Shown: positions 1 to 7,050 of the stretch, piece by piece
Position numbering within the stretch: the first letter of the stretch is position 1
Layout: every line of letters starts with the position of its first letter
Assembly (NCBI GenBank): GCA_934565415.1
Contig: CAKTHQ010000058.1
Location: 1 to 10,535, forward strand
Length of the DNA stretch: 10,535 bases
Reading direction: 5' to 3'
Origin: an uncultured Oscillospiraceae bacterium
GTDB taxonomy: Bacteria; Bacillota; Clostridia; Oscillospirales; Oscillospiraceae
Position numbers and translations under genes: made by a program
Notes under the pieces: model-generated
Database searches by the model: none
Told to the model about the DNA's origin: nothing
The model's input: only the letters and a program-made list of their open reading frames with translations

Positions 1-32
1 GATATACTTGTGAAAAAAGGGGGAAGCTTTGT

Positions 33-635
33 ATGAGACTGTATATTTCTGTTTTTCTGGAAATGTTCTTTTCCGGGCTCTGCACACTTTTGGTACTGTT
101 TGTATTCCGGCTTTGCCTGGGAAAGCGCCTGTCCAAGGGCAGCCGCTGCGCCCTTGTTTTGCTGGTACTTTATTTAAGCGCCATGTTTAATGTGGTAGGT
201 CTGCCCGGAATTCCTTACCTGGGCTGGGACCCGACGGTGAACCTGATCCCCTTCTCCGACTATCAGGATCGCCGGTTTCTTTGGCTCTCCGGCATGAATG
301 TACTGATGACCGTTCCCCTGGGCTTTTTCCTGCCCCTGGTGTGGCGGCGGTACCAGAGCTTTTCCGGTACCCTGTTTGCCGGCTTCTTTACTTCTCTCGC
401 GATAGAGCTATTGCAGCTGTTCTCCTCCCGATCAACGGATGTGGACGACCTCATCTTCAATACCCTGGGCGCCTGCCTGGGCTGGTGCCTTGCAAAGGTC
501 CTTTTTGGAAGGCATTTCCGCATCGGTGTCCGCAGCGAGCAAAAGGACCTGCTTTCTTTGCTTTTTGTGTATGGAAGTCTGTTTTTCTTCCATTTCTTCC
601 TCCGTTTCCCCATAATTGGGATGCTTTATTCATAA
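33..635 (+). CDS. VanZ-like family membrane protein
   Basis: This 200-residue, very hydrophobic protein has about five or six likely membrane segments (roughly residues 7-30, 39-57, 84-105, 110-127, 138-158 and 174-195). The VanZ-like family signature is visible in order: VNLIPF near residue 69, NVLMTVPLGFFLPL near 89-102, SLAIELLQLF near 121-130, and STDVDDLIFNTLGACLGW near 134-151. Founding member VanZ gives low-level teicoplanin resistance, but most relatives are uncharacterised envelope proteins, so a resistance role should not be assumed. The ATG at 33 follows a purine-rich AAAAGGGGG Shine-Dalgarno run at 15-23. The window starts only 32 bases upstream, so its promoter and any upstream operon partner are not visible. 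A 10-bp hairpin follows directly. Family assignment is fairly sure; function is unknown. Confidence 0.85.
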   Translation: MRLYISVFLEMFFSGLCTLLVLFVFRLCLGKRLSKGSRCALVLLVLYLSAMFNVVGLPGIPYLGWDPTVNLIPFSDYQDRRFLWLSGMNVLMTVPLGFFLPLVWRRYQSFSGTLFAGFFTSLAIELLQLFSSRSTDVDDLIFNTLGACLGWCLAKVLFGRHFRIGVRSEQKDLLSLLFVYGSLFFFHFFLRFPIIGMLYS

Positions 636-640
636 AGCTT

Positions 641-671
641 GGGAGAAGCCTTTGGTATTGTGGCTTCTCCC
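641..671 (+). terminator. Hairpin after the VanZ-like gene, probable terminator
   Basis: GGGAGAAGCC (641-650) and GGCTTCTCCC (662-671) form a perfect 10-bp stem with an 11-base loop, 6 bases after the stop codon of the VanZ-like gene. The following bases (TATGTATTTTA) are only loosely T-rich, so termination may be incomplete and some transcripts could read on into the LacI-type gene. The stretch 672-781 is otherwise unremarkable; I found no convincing promoter in it. Confidence 0.65.
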
Positions 672-781
672 TATGTATTTTATGCCCCTGAGCTGCACAT
701 CCGTGCTTTCCATAGGGCCCCACGGCCCACAAAAATTCGGCCCCGTATTGGAGCAATCGGTGCCAAATAGGAGTTTTGCTT

Positions 782-1792
782 ATGGTAGACCAAAAAATGA
801 TCGCCGAAAAGGCAGGCGTATCCCGGGCCACCGTTTCCAGGGCCTTTACGCAAAATGCCAATGTCTCACCCAAGTCCCTGGCTAAAATCCAGGCCGCCAT
901 GAAAAGCCTTGGCTTACAGCCTCTGGTCCGATTTCCCAGCGAAGTCCGGAACAAAACAAATTATGTACTGATCCTCTGCGGTGACATTGGCAATGGCTTT
1001 TTTTCCCAGGTGATCAAAGGCCTCAGTGACCGTTTGTTGACCCTTGGGCTTCTCCCGGTGGTCTGTAATAGTAACTACGACCCAGAGCTGGAAGAAAACC
1101 AAATTGAGCTGGCCGATACCAACAATTATATAGGCATCGTGATCGTCACGGCCACGGAGCGCCCAACCCTGGCCGCTATGCTTCACCGGATAAAAACACC
1201 GGTCATCCTGGTAAACCGATATATTCCTTCTTACGAGACCCACACCGTATGTATTGATAATTTTCAGGGTGGATATCTGGCTGCCATGCACCTGATCCAA
1301 AAGGGCCACCGGCGGATTGCCCATATTGCCAGCTATAAGGGCACCACTCCCCAGATGGATCGCATTCAAGGCTTTCAGGCCGCACTTCGGACGCTTCCGC
1401 CCAGCGAATATCGCTATCAGGTCTTCTTTGGCGACAGCAGCCTGGCCCGGGGCAATCAGGTAGCCTGGGAGCTGATGAAAGACGGCATGCCCTACACGGC
1501 GCTCTTCGTAGGTGACTGCCAAATTGCCATTGGCATCGTCAACGCCCTCCGGGAAATGGGCTGCAAGGTCCCTCAGGACCTGAGTATTCTATGCTTTGAC
1601 GACTCCCCTTATATTGACGAGTTTGGCCTCCGGCTCTCCACTGTGAGCTACGATCCCCAAGCTATGGGAGCCAATGCCGTGGACCTGCTCGCCAAAATCT
1701 ACAGCGAGCATTTGCGCGGTGTCGCTCATATCAACCTGACGCCTCAGCTCATCCGGCGCAGCAGCGTGCAAGATCTTTCCACCGGTCTCTGA
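782..1792 (+). CDS. LacI/GalR-family transcriptional regulator
   Basis: This 336-residue protein has the usual LacI-family length and architecture. An N-terminal helix-turn-helix (KMIAEKAGVSRATVSRAF, about residues 5-22, with the AGVSRATVSR recognition segment) is followed by NVSPKSLAKIQAAMKSLGLQP (27-47). The periplasmic-binding-protein-like effector domain starts near residue 59 (NYVLILCGDIGNGFF) and includes VILVNRYIP, a FQGGYLAAMHLIQKGHRRIAHI stretch and a late LSILCFDDSPY segment. Such proteins are cytoplasmic dimers or tetramers that bind palindromic operators and respond to a small molecule, often a sugar. The hinge is unusual: the common N..AR.L pattern after the YxP-like position is replaced by LVRFPSEV. 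The ATG at 782 is chosen because TAGGAG (768-773) sits 8 bases upstream; an in-frame TTG at 776 is too close to that site. No sugar genes are nearby, so effector and targets are unknown. Confidence 0.9.
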   Translation: MVDQKMIAEKAGVSRATVSRAFTQNANVSPKSLAKIQAAMKSLGLQPLVRFPSEVRNKTNYVLILCGDIGNGFFSQVIKGLSDRLLTLGLLPVVCNSNYDPELEENQIELADTNNYIGIVIVTATERPTLAAMLHRIKTPVILVNRYIPSYETHTVCIDNFQGGYLAAMHLIQKGHRRIAHIASYKGTTPQMDRIQGFQAALRTLPPSEYRYQVFFGDSSLARGNQVAWELMKDGMPYTALFVGDCQIAIGIVNALREMGCKVPQDLSILCFDDSPYIDEFGLRLSTVSYDPQAMGANAVDLLAKIYSEHLRGVAHINLTPQLIRRSSVQDLSTGL

Positions 1793-1805
1793 TTTCCCGA
1801 TAAAA

Positions 1806-1839
1806 GCACCGCTTTGGACTTTCCTATCCAAAGCGGTGC
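1806..1839. terminator. Bidirectional intrinsic terminator between lacI-type gene and leuB
   Basis: GCACCGCTTTGGA (1806-1818) and TCCAAAGCGGTGC (1827-1839) pair perfectly over 13 bp with an 8-base loop. It lies 13 bases past the LacI-type stop and 7 bases past the leuB stop on the other strand. Read on the minus strand the stem is followed by TTTT, a good fit as the leu operon terminator; on the plus strand the T-run is shorter (CTTT). Confidence 0.9.
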
Positions 1840-1846
1840 CTTTGCC

Positions 1847-2926
1847 TTATTGAATTCTTGAAGCGATCTCGTCGCCCATCCGTTTACAGCCAATCCTCTG
1901 CTGGCCTTCCCCATGGGAATCAATATCCGCGGTACGGAAGCCGGCATCCAGTGTATCGGACACAGCCTGTTCGATGGCATCCGCTTCCTTTGCCATGCCG
2001 AAGCTGTAGCGCAGCATCATAGCTGCGGCCAGAACGGTGCCGATGGGGTCCGCCAGATCCTGCCCCGCAATGTCCGGGGCGGAGCCGTGGATGGGCTCGT
2101 ACAGGCCCACCGTAGTGGCACCCAGGCTGGAGGAAGGAATGGTACCGATGGAGCCGGTAATCATGGAGGCTTCGTCGGAGAGAATGTCGCCAAACATATT
2201 CTCCGTAACGATCACATCGAACTGGCTGGGGTCCTTGACGATCTGCATGGCGCAGTTGTCCACCAGCATATCGGAAAGCACTACATCCGGGTATTCTTCT
2301 GCCAGCTCATGCATGACCCTCTTCCAAAGACGGCTGGAATCCAAAACGTTGCTCTTTTCTACGGAGCACAGCTTCTTGTGCCGCTTTTGGGCCGTCTCGA
2401 AGCCGATGCGGCCAATACGGCGAATCTCCTCTTCGCTGTACCTCAGAATATCCGTAGCCACCGCCTGGCCATCCATCTGGTTTGTCTCATGGGTACCAAA
2501 ATAGATACCGCCGGTGAGTTCCCGGACAATGATAAAATCAATTCCCTTTTCCACTATCTCCGGCTTCAGAGGAGAAGCGGAAGCAAGCTGGGGCCAGATT
2601 TTTGCCGGGCGGTTGTTGCTGTACACGCCCATGGCGGAGCGCAGCCGCAGCAGACCCTTCTCCGGGCGCATGGGGCCGGGAACCTCATTCCACTTGGGGC
2701 CGCCGACGGCACCCAAAAGGACGCTGTCGCTATCCAGGCACTTTTGCAGCTGCTCCTTGGGCAGAGGGTCTCCCCACTTATCGATGGCGTTGCCGCCCAT
2801 GTCTACATCGGTGTAGACAAAGCTGTGGCCGTAGATTTCCGCCGCCCGGTCCAGGACCTTCACGGCCTGACCCACAATTTCCGGGCCGATACCGTCGCCG
2901 CGGATCAGGGCAATGTTCTTTTCCAT
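1847..2926 (-). CDS. leuB: 3-isopropylmalate dehydrogenase
   Basis: LeuB oxidises and decarboxylates (2R,3S)-3-isopropylmalate to 2-oxoisocaproate with NAD+, the last leucine-specific step before transamination. At 359 residues it is full length. Visible signatures are IRGDGIGPEI at 8-17; substrate-binding arginines R96, R106 (NNRP) and R135 (VRELTGG) with Y142; catalytic K191 (VEKSNVL); metal-binding D223, D247 and D251 (LVDNCAM and FGDILSDEASM); and the NAD-binding HGSAPDIAG at 280-288. These match the positions known in the Thermus enzyme by spacing. The segment VYSNNRP replaces the more usual F-A-N-[LI]-R-P, but the arginine is kept. AAGGAGGG (2934-2941), inside the last leuD codons, places the start at 2926, only 3 bases after the leuD stop, which suggests translational coupling. 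It is the last gene of the operon. Confidence 0.97.
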   Translation of the reverse strand: MEKNIALIRGDGIGPEIVGQAVKVLDRAAEIYGHSFVYTDVDMGGNAIDKWGDPLPKEQLQKCLDSDSVLLGAVGGPKWNEVPGPMRPEKGLLRLRSAMGVYSNNRPAKIWPQLASASPLKPEIVEKGIDFIIVRELTGGIYFGTHETNQMDGQAVATDILRYSEEEIRRIGRIGFETAQKRHKKLCSVEKSNVLDSSRLWKRVMHELAEEYPDVVLSDMLVDNCAMQIVKDPSQFDVIVTENMFGDILSDEASMITGSIGTIPSSSLGATTVGLYEPIHGSAPDIAGQDLADPIGTVLAAAMMLRYSFGMAKEADAIEQAVSDTLDAGFRTADIDSHGEGQQRIGCKRMGDEIASRIQ

Positions 2927-2929
2927 GGC

Positions 2930-3418
2930 TTAGCCCTCCTTCTTTAAGGATGCCAGCAGGCCGCCGGCCTGAATAATGTTCTGAATAAACTCCGGGAAGG
3001 GCGCAGCCTGGAATTGCTTGCCGGTAGTGATGTCCGTAATGATGCCGGTATCAAAATCCACCTTTACCTGGTCCCCTGCCTGAATTTCTTCTGCTGCCTC
3101 CTCGCATTCCAGAATGGGCAAGCCAATGTTGATGGCGTTCCGGTAGAAAATCCGGGCGAAGCTCTTGGCAATGACGCAGCCGGTGCCGCAGGTCTTGATA
3201 GCCAAAGGTGCGTGCTCCCGGGAGGAGCCACAGCCAAAATTCCAGCCGCCCACTATAATATCTCCCGGCTGGACCTTCGTTACAAAGGCGGTATCAATAT
3301 CCTCCATGCAGTGCTTGGCAAGCTCCTTGGCATTGGGGGTATTCAGGTACCGGGCAGGAATGATTACATCGGTATCCACATTGTCCGGATATTTAAAAAC
3401 GGTTCCCTGTGTCTGCAT
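2930..3418 (-). CDS. leuD: 3-isopropylmalate dehydratase small subunit
   Basis: LeuD is the swivel-domain subunit that pairs with LeuC to isomerise 2-isopropylmalate to 3-isopropylmalate through a dehydrated intermediate. The protein has 162 residues, the short LeuD form common in archaea and Clostridia rather than the roughly 200-residue enterobacterial form. [14 protein letters not shown] (12-25) and the substrate-loop signature [12 protein letters not shown] (60-71) are intact, followed by [20 protein letters not shown]. The start is set by AAGGAGGAA inside the last codons of leuC, and the gap to the leuC stop is 2 bases. This tight packing fits coupled translation and matched subunit amounts. 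Confidence 0.97.
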   Translation of the reverse strand: MQTQGTVFKYPDNVDTDVIIPARYLNTPNAKELAKHCMEDIDTAFVTKVQPGDIIVGGWNFGCGSSREHAPLAIKTCGTGCVIAKSFARIFYRNAINIGLPILECEEAAEEIQAGDQVKVDFDTGIITDITTGKQFQAAPFPEFIQNIIQAGGLLASLKKEG

Positions 3419-3420
3419 TT

Positions 3421-4683
3421 TTACAGTTCCTCCTTGGGTGCGGTGATGTAACCCGTCAATGCGCTGGCGGCAGCAGTGGCAGGGCTTGCCAGATAAATTT
3501 CACTCTTTACATGGCCCATACGGCCCACAAAGTTCCGGTTGGTGGTGGCCACGCACCGTTCTCCCTCTGCCAGGATGCCCATATAGCCGCCCAGGCAGGG
3601 GCCGCAGGTGGGAGTGGAAACCACAGCACCGGCGTCCACAAAGGCAGTGGTGTAGCCCCGGACAATGCACTCCCGGTAGATGGCCATGGTGGCGGGGATG
3701 ATGATGCAGCGGACACCGGGGGCTACGGTATGGCCTTTCAGAATGTTATAGGCCGTCTCCATATCCTCCATCCGGCCATTGGTGCAGGAGCCGATGACCA
3801 CCTGGTCGATCTTCACGTTCCCCAACTCTTTTGCGGGATGGGTATTCTCCGGCAGATGGGGGCAGGCCACGGTGGGCTCAATGCTGCCAAGGTCAATTTC
3901 AACGGTTTTTTCGTAGGGGGCGTCCTCGTCGGCGGTGTAAATAACAGGCTCCCGCTCACTGCGGCCCTTCAGGTATTCCAGAGTCCGGTCGTCCACCGGG
4001 AAGATACCGTTTTTGGCACCGGCCTCAATGGCCATATTGCAGATGCACAGCCGGTCATCCATGCTCAGGCAGGCCACACCGGGGCCGGTGAACTCCATGC
4101 TCTTGTAAAGGGCACCGTCCACGCCAATTTGGCCAATGATGGTGAGGATCACATCTTTGCCGCTGACATTAGGCTTTAATTTTCCGGTCAAGTGGAAACG
4201 AATAGCAGAAGGTACCTTGAACCAGGCTTTTCCGGTAGCCATACCGGCTGCCATGTCCGTGCTGCCCACGCCGGTGGAGAAAGCGCCCAGAGCGCCGTAG
4301 GTGCAGGTGTGGCTGTCGGCACCGATGATGCAGTCGCCGGCGGTGACAATGCCCTGCTCCGGCAGAAGGGCGTGCTCAATGCCCATCTTGCCCACATCGT
4401 AAAAGTGGCTGATGCAGTGGGAGCAGGCAAACTCCCGGCAGGTTTTGGACTGTTCGGCAGCCTTGATGTCCTTGTTGGGCACGAAGTGGTCCAGAACGAT
4501 GACCACCTTATCCTTGTCGTACACGCCGTCAAATCCGGCCTTTTGGAATTCATTTACCGCCACGGGGGTGGTGATGTCGTTGCCCAGGACGATGTTCAGA
4601 TTTGCCTGGATCAGCTGCCCGGCGGTCACTTCCTTTAATCCGGCGTGAGCCGCCAGGATCTTTTGTGTCATAGTCATTGCCAT
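3421..4683 (-). CDS. leuC: 3-isopropylmalate dehydratase large subunit
   Basis: LeuC is the aconitase-like large subunit carrying the catalytic [4Fe-4S] cluster of isopropylmalate isomerase, working with LeuD. The 420-residue length suits the HacA/archaeal-type LeuC found in Clostridia. Cluster cysteines are visible as C300 in VIGSCTNGR and C360/C363 in [11 protein letters not shown]. Other conserved segments are LDHFVPNKD (64-72), [15 protein letters not shown] (121-135) and [10 protein letters not shown] (382-391), the latter containing active-site residues of the family. The first of three clustered ATGs (4683) is preferred because AAGGAG at 4694-4699 lies 10 bases upstream; the ATGs 6 and 12 bases further in sit too far from it. 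The site lies just upstream of the stop-to-start gap of 16 bases after leuA. Solvent-exposed clusters of this type are oxygen-sensitive, which suits an anaerobe. Confidence 0.97.
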   Translation of the reverse strand: MAMTMTQKILAAHAGLKEVTAGQLIQANLNIVLGNDITTPVAVNEFQKAGFDGVYDKDKVVIVLDHFVPNKDIKAAEQSKTCREFACSHCISHFYDVGKMGIEHALLPEQGIVTAGDCIIGADSHTCTYGALGAFSTGVGSTDMAAGMATGKAWFKVPSAIRFHLTGKLKPNVSGKDVILTIIGQIGVDGALYKSMEFTGPGVACLSMDDRLCICNMAIEAGAKNGIFPVDDRTLEYLKGRSEREPVIYTADEDAPYEKTVEIDLGSIEPTVACPHLPENTHPAKELGNVKIDQVVIGSCTNGRMEDMETAYNILKGHTVAPGVRCIIIPATMAIYRECIVRGYTTAFVDAGAVVSTPTCGPCLGGYMGILAEGERCVATTNRNFVGRMGHVKSEIYLASPATAAASALTGYITAPKEEL

Positions 4684-4699
4684 TGGATGTTCTCTCCTT

Positions 4700-6364
4700 T
4701 TACTCGGTAATGGAATTGTTAAAGGCGCTCAAAAGAGCATAGATACTGGCCCTTGTAATATCCGTGTCGCTGCCGGCGCCCCAATGCATGGTGCCGTCCG
4801 GAGTCTCGATGCCCACATAGGCCACGGCGGTAGAACCGGAGTTCTTCTGCTGCAGGCTGTGCTCGGTATATACCTTTAAAGTATAGGGAACACCGGTGTA
4901 CTCCTTCAGGGCATTGCTGACGGCATCCAGGCTGCCGTTGCCCACTCCGTGAAGCTGAGCGGCAATGCCGTCCTTTACAAATACTACATCGCAGCCGGAG
5001 CCACCGGCCATAGGCTCAAACTTTGCACTGCGCAAACTGATGGGGGCGGTGATGTTCAGGTAGCTGAGCTTAAATACCCGCAGCACATCGTCGGCCTTCA
5101 GCTCCCGATGCTCGTGGTCGGAAATGTCCTTGCACTGGTAGCCGAAGTGCTCCCGCATCTTGGTGGGCAGCACATAGCCGTGGGCGTGCTCCAGAAGATA
5201 AGAGATGCCGCCTTTGCCGCTCTGGGAGTTGACCCGGATCACATCGGCATCGTAGGTCCGGCTGATGTCCCTGGGGTCGATGGGAATATAGGGCACAGTC
5301 CACCGGTGGAGGTCCTTTTCCTGCCGCCAGTTCATGCCCTTGGCGATGGCATCCTGGTGGGATCCGGAGAAAGCGGCAAAGACCAGAGCGCCTGCGTAAG
5401 GCGTCCGCTCATACACATGCATCCGGGTGCAGCGCTCATAGATTTCCACAATGGCGGGCAGGTTGGAGAAGTCCAGCTTGGGGTCCACGCCGTGGGAATA
5501 CATATTCATAGCCAGGGTGATCACATCCACGTTGCCGGTTCGTTCGCCGTTGCCAAACAGGGTCCCCTCTACCCGGTCCGCACCGGCAAGCAGCCCCAGC
5601 TCGGTATCCGCCACGCCGGTACCGCGGTCGTTGTGGGGGTGCAGCGATACGGTGACATACTCCCGACACTTGAGGTTCTCGCACATATACTCCACCTGGC
5701 TGGCGTAGACATGGGGCAGGCTCATTTCCACGGTGACAGGCAGGTTGATAATCACATTGTTGGTCTCGCTGGGCTCCAGGACATCCAGTACCGCGTTGCA
5801 CACCTCCAGAGCGTACTCCGGCTCGGTGCCGGTAAAGCTCTCGGGAGAGTATTCAAACCGGAAGTTACCCTCGTACTCCGCCGCCAATCTTTTCACCAGC
5901 TTGGCGCCCTCTACGGCGATTTGCTTGATCTCTTCCTTGCTCTTTTTGAATACCTGCTCCCGCTGGGCAACGGAGGTAGAATTGTAGAAGTGGATAATGG
6001 CGCTGGGGGCCCCCTTGCAGGCCTCAAAGGTCTTGCGGATGATGTGCTCCCGGCACTGGGTCAGCACCTGCACCGTCACATCCTGGGGGATCATATTATG
6101 CTCAATCAGGGTCCGCAGGAAGGTGTACTCCGTCTCGGAAGCAGCCGGAAAGCCCACCTCAATCTCCTTAAAACCGATCTTCAGCAGCAGCTTGTAGAAT
6201 TCCAGCTTCTCCTCCAGGCTCATGGGGATCACCAGGCTCTGGTTGCCGTCCCGCAGGTCCACGCTGCACCACTGGGGGGCCTTTTCGATGTGATCCTTGT
6301 GTACCCACTTGTAGTGCGCCCCGGGGGCGGGATAATAGCCGACTGCGTACTTTGTTGCGTCCAT
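4700..6364 (-). CDS. leuA: 2-isopropylmalate synthase (LeuA type 2)
   Basis: LeuA condenses acetyl-CoA with 2-oxoisovalerate to 2-isopropylmalate, the committed and leucine-inhibited step. At 554 residues it matches the type-2 IPMS subfamily. The catalytic TIM barrel shows [13 protein letters not shown] (32-44), [12 protein letters not shown] (170-181), metal-site HPHNDRGTG (242-250) and FGNGERTGN (270-278). A C-terminal regulatory LeuA_dimer-type domain occupies about 430-554. The first ATG of the open frame is at 6505, but that extension runs back through the T-box and attenuator hairpin. The ATG at 6364 is chosen because AGAGGAG (6374-6380) lies 9 bases upstream and the protein then begins [12 protein letters not shown], typical for the subfamily. 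An in-frame ATG at 6385 lacks a ribosome site. First gene of leuACDB; transcription is controlled by the leader RNA. Confidence 0.96.
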   Translation of the reverse strand: MDATKYAVGYYPAPGAHYKWVHKDHIEKAPQWCSVDLRDGNQSLVIPMSLEEKLEFYKLLLKIGFKEIEVGFPAASETEYTFLRTLIEHNMIPQDVTVQVLTQCREHIIRKTFEACKGAPSAIIHFYNSTSVAQREQVFKKSKEEIKQIAVEGAKLVKRLAAEYEGNFRFEYSPESFTGTEPEYALEVCNAVLDVLEPSETNNVIINLPVTVEMSLPHVYASQVEYMCENLKCREYVTVSLHPHNDRGTGVADTELGLLAGADRVEGTLFGNGERTGNVDVITLAMNMYSHGVDPKLDFSNLPAIVEIYERCTRMHVYERTPYAGALVFAAFSGSHQDAIAKGMNWRQEKDLHRWTVPYIPIDPRDISRTYDADVIRVNSQSGKGGISYLLEHAHGYVLPTKMREHFGYQCKDISDHEHRELKADDVLRVFKLSYLNITAPISLRSAKFEPMAGGSGCDVVFVKDGIAAQLHGVGNGSLDAVSNALKEYTGVPYTLKVYTEHSLQQKNSGSTAVAYVGIETPDGTMHWGAGSDTDITRASIYALLSAFNNSITE

Positions 6365-6411
6365 GATTTGTTTCTCCTCTTCCATAAAATGAATTGGTTT
6401 TTTGCGGAGGT

Positions 6412-6453
6412 AAAAAGAAAAGCCCTGCCTCTTCCAATCGAAAGAGACAGGGC
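6412..6453 (-). terminator. Leucine operon attenuator (T-box controlled)
   Basis: On the minus strand a 14-bp stem (6453-6440 with 6435-6422, two G-T wobbles, GATT loop) is followed by TTTTCTTTTT (6421-6412). Its 5' arm contains the CTCTTT bases that would instead pair with the T-box element in the antiterminator, so the two structures are mutually exclusive. It lies about 48 bases before the leuA start. Confidence 0.93.
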
Positions 6454-6685
6454 GTAAAACCTTGCGGTACCACTCTTTTTGCCGAATACCCGGCCACCTC
6501 ACCACAGTCCAACAACTGCGCTCCGCTGTAACGGGCGTTCCCCGTCCCGCCTAATAGGCAAAGCCGTTCAGCCGGGCCGCTCCGAGGCCAGTATACGCAC
6601 CATCCATCATTGGCTCGCACCAAACGCCAACTCTCTGCATCCGGGTTCCGGTCCGCTTTTTCCTCATCCGCGCGTTTCCCTTATG
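6412..6685 (-). ncRNA. T-box riboswitch leader, probable tRNA-Leu sensor
   Basis: Read on the minus strand, the leader contains GAGTGGTACCGC (6475-6464), an unmistakable T-box motif, just before a terminator. T-boxes bind a matching tRNA and antiterminate when it is uncharged. Stem I features are visible: a distal GAGAG, a TTGGC/GCCAA arm (6630-6626 with 6614-6610) around GGTGCGAGCC, and a base helix GAGG (6665-6662) with CCTC (6587-6584). Aligned by the known spacing between specifier and the 3' GAGC element, the specifier reads CTG (6591-6589), a leucine codon followed by a purine. The acceptor bulge reads TGGT (6472-6469), which would pair with ACCA, that is an A discriminator as in tRNA-Leu. 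AAAGAG (6478-6473) can pair with CTCTTT (6446-6441) as the antiterminator helix. The 5' end is estimated from the promoter. Class is certain; specifier is inferred. Confidence 0.93.
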
Positions 6686-6691
6686 GCTGGG

Positions 6692-6720
6692 ATTATAGCA
6701 CCGGAAAATCCAATTGTCAA
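6692..6720 (-). promoter_or_regulatory. SigA promoter of the leu operon leader
   Basis: The minus strand reads TTGACA (6720-6715), exactly 17 bases, then TATAAT (6697-6692), with TG one base before the -10 (extended -10). Both hexamers are perfect consensus. Transcription would start near 6685, giving a leader of about 320 nt to leuA. Such a strong promoter fits control exerted after initiation, at the attenuator. Confidence 0.92.
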
Positions 6721-6770
6721 GAGGTTTTGTCGCTATCCGGGGGATGAGTGTCTTTTGTGGAAGGAAGCGC

Positions 6771-6824
6771 CTTAGTCTTCCCCTCCCAGAGGAAGGCCAG
6801 GAGAGCGTGCCTTCGGTGCCTGCC
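6771..6824 (-). repeat. Dispersed hairpin-bearing repeat, copy A
   Basis: On the minus strand, 25 bases at 6824-6800 match 21 of 25 bases at 10478-10502 on the plus strand, sharing the block ACCGAAGGCA and then GCTCT. In both places the similarity is followed by a short hairpin: here CTTCC/GGAAG (6777-6781 with 6791-6795, extended by TC/GA inside). It lies between the two divergent operons, upstream of both promoters. The stretch 6721-6969 contains no gene that I can support: apart from this repeat it holds AT-rich DNA leading to the transporter promoter. It resembles small non-coding palindromic repeats scattered in intergenic DNA of gut Clostridia (inference). Confidence 0.6.
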
Positions 6825-6946
6825 ACTCAACCTACTTGCTTTATATCAATACCCTTTGGGCGGCTGATGACTGCCCCTACGTTTGTTGTGCATTATATAT
6901 TAAAGCACTATATAACTCCGCGAATTACTTGTGTCTTTTCACAAAT

Positions 6947-6994
6947 TCTCAAAATCTCTCAAAAAGTACTTTACAACTTTAGTGAGATAAAGTA
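6947..6994 (+). promoter_or_regulatory. Repeated elements over the transporter promoter, candidate operator
   Basis: TCTCAAAA occurs at 6947-6954 and again at 6957-6964, exactly 10 bases apart. It is followed by ACTTTA at 6968-6973 and 6976-6981, and its inverse TAAAGT at 6988-6993. TACTTTA (6967-6973) and TAAAGTA (6988-6994) form a 7-bp inverted repeat, and the second ACTTTA forms a 6-bp one with the same right arm. These cover the -35 region, the spacer and the first two bases of the -10. A repressor or activator site is plausible, but AT-rich DNA produces such matches by chance. Confidence 0.4.
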
Positions 6995-6998
6995 TAAT
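6970..6998 (+). promoter_or_regulatory. SigA promoter of the amino-acid ABC transporter operon
   Basis: TTTACA (6970-6975) and TATAAT (6993-6998) are separated by 17 bases, one mismatch from consensus overall. Transcription would start near 7005, about 45 bases before the binding-protein ATG at 7051. Confidence 0.85.
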
Positions 6999-7050
6999 GC
7001 ATTTATCAAGAAATACCGCCCCCACCGAAACGGAAAGAGAGGAAATAAAC

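Noticed and set aside
33..635. Glycopeptide resistance function for the VanZ-like gene
   Set aside because: No vanA/vanH/vanX or related genes are present, and VanZ-like domains are widespread in proteins unrelated to resistance.
748..766. TTGG/CCAA inverted repeat upstream of the LacI-type gene as an autoregulatory operator
   Set aside because: The arms are only 4 bp, the centre lacks the CG typical of LacI-family operators, and no promoter is visible around it.
776..781. TTG at 776 as the start of the LacI-type regulator
   Set aside because: Only 2 bases separate it from the TAGGAG site, whereas the ATG at 782 has ideal spacing.
1913..2947. A plus-strand open frame of about 344 codons opposite leuB
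   Set aside because: leuB is certain on the other strand with all catalytic residues in place; the antisense product has no family features.
4949..6457. A long plus-strand open frame of about 500 codons opposite leuA
   Set aside because: It mirrors the conserved leuA frame and shows no recognisable domain or ribosome site; GC-rich third positions readily open the opposite strand.
6365..6505. N-terminal extension of leuA to the ATG at 6505
   Set aside because: The extension would be encoded by the T-box motif and attenuator hairpin; the ATG at 6364 has the ribosome site and the family-typical N terminus.
6583..6590. UGG (Trp) or CUC (Leu) as the T-box specifier instead of CUG
   Set aside because: Both lie too close to the 3' GAGC element when compared with the known glyQS leader spacing, and a Trp assignment would not suit the TGGT bulge or the downstream leucine genes.
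6885..6916. A second promoter (TTGTGC, 17 bases, TATATA) and GCA..ATATA direct repeats upstream of the transporter operon
   Set aside because: The hexamers match consensus poorly and the region is AT-rich; the promoter at 6970-6998 is much better and closer to the gene.
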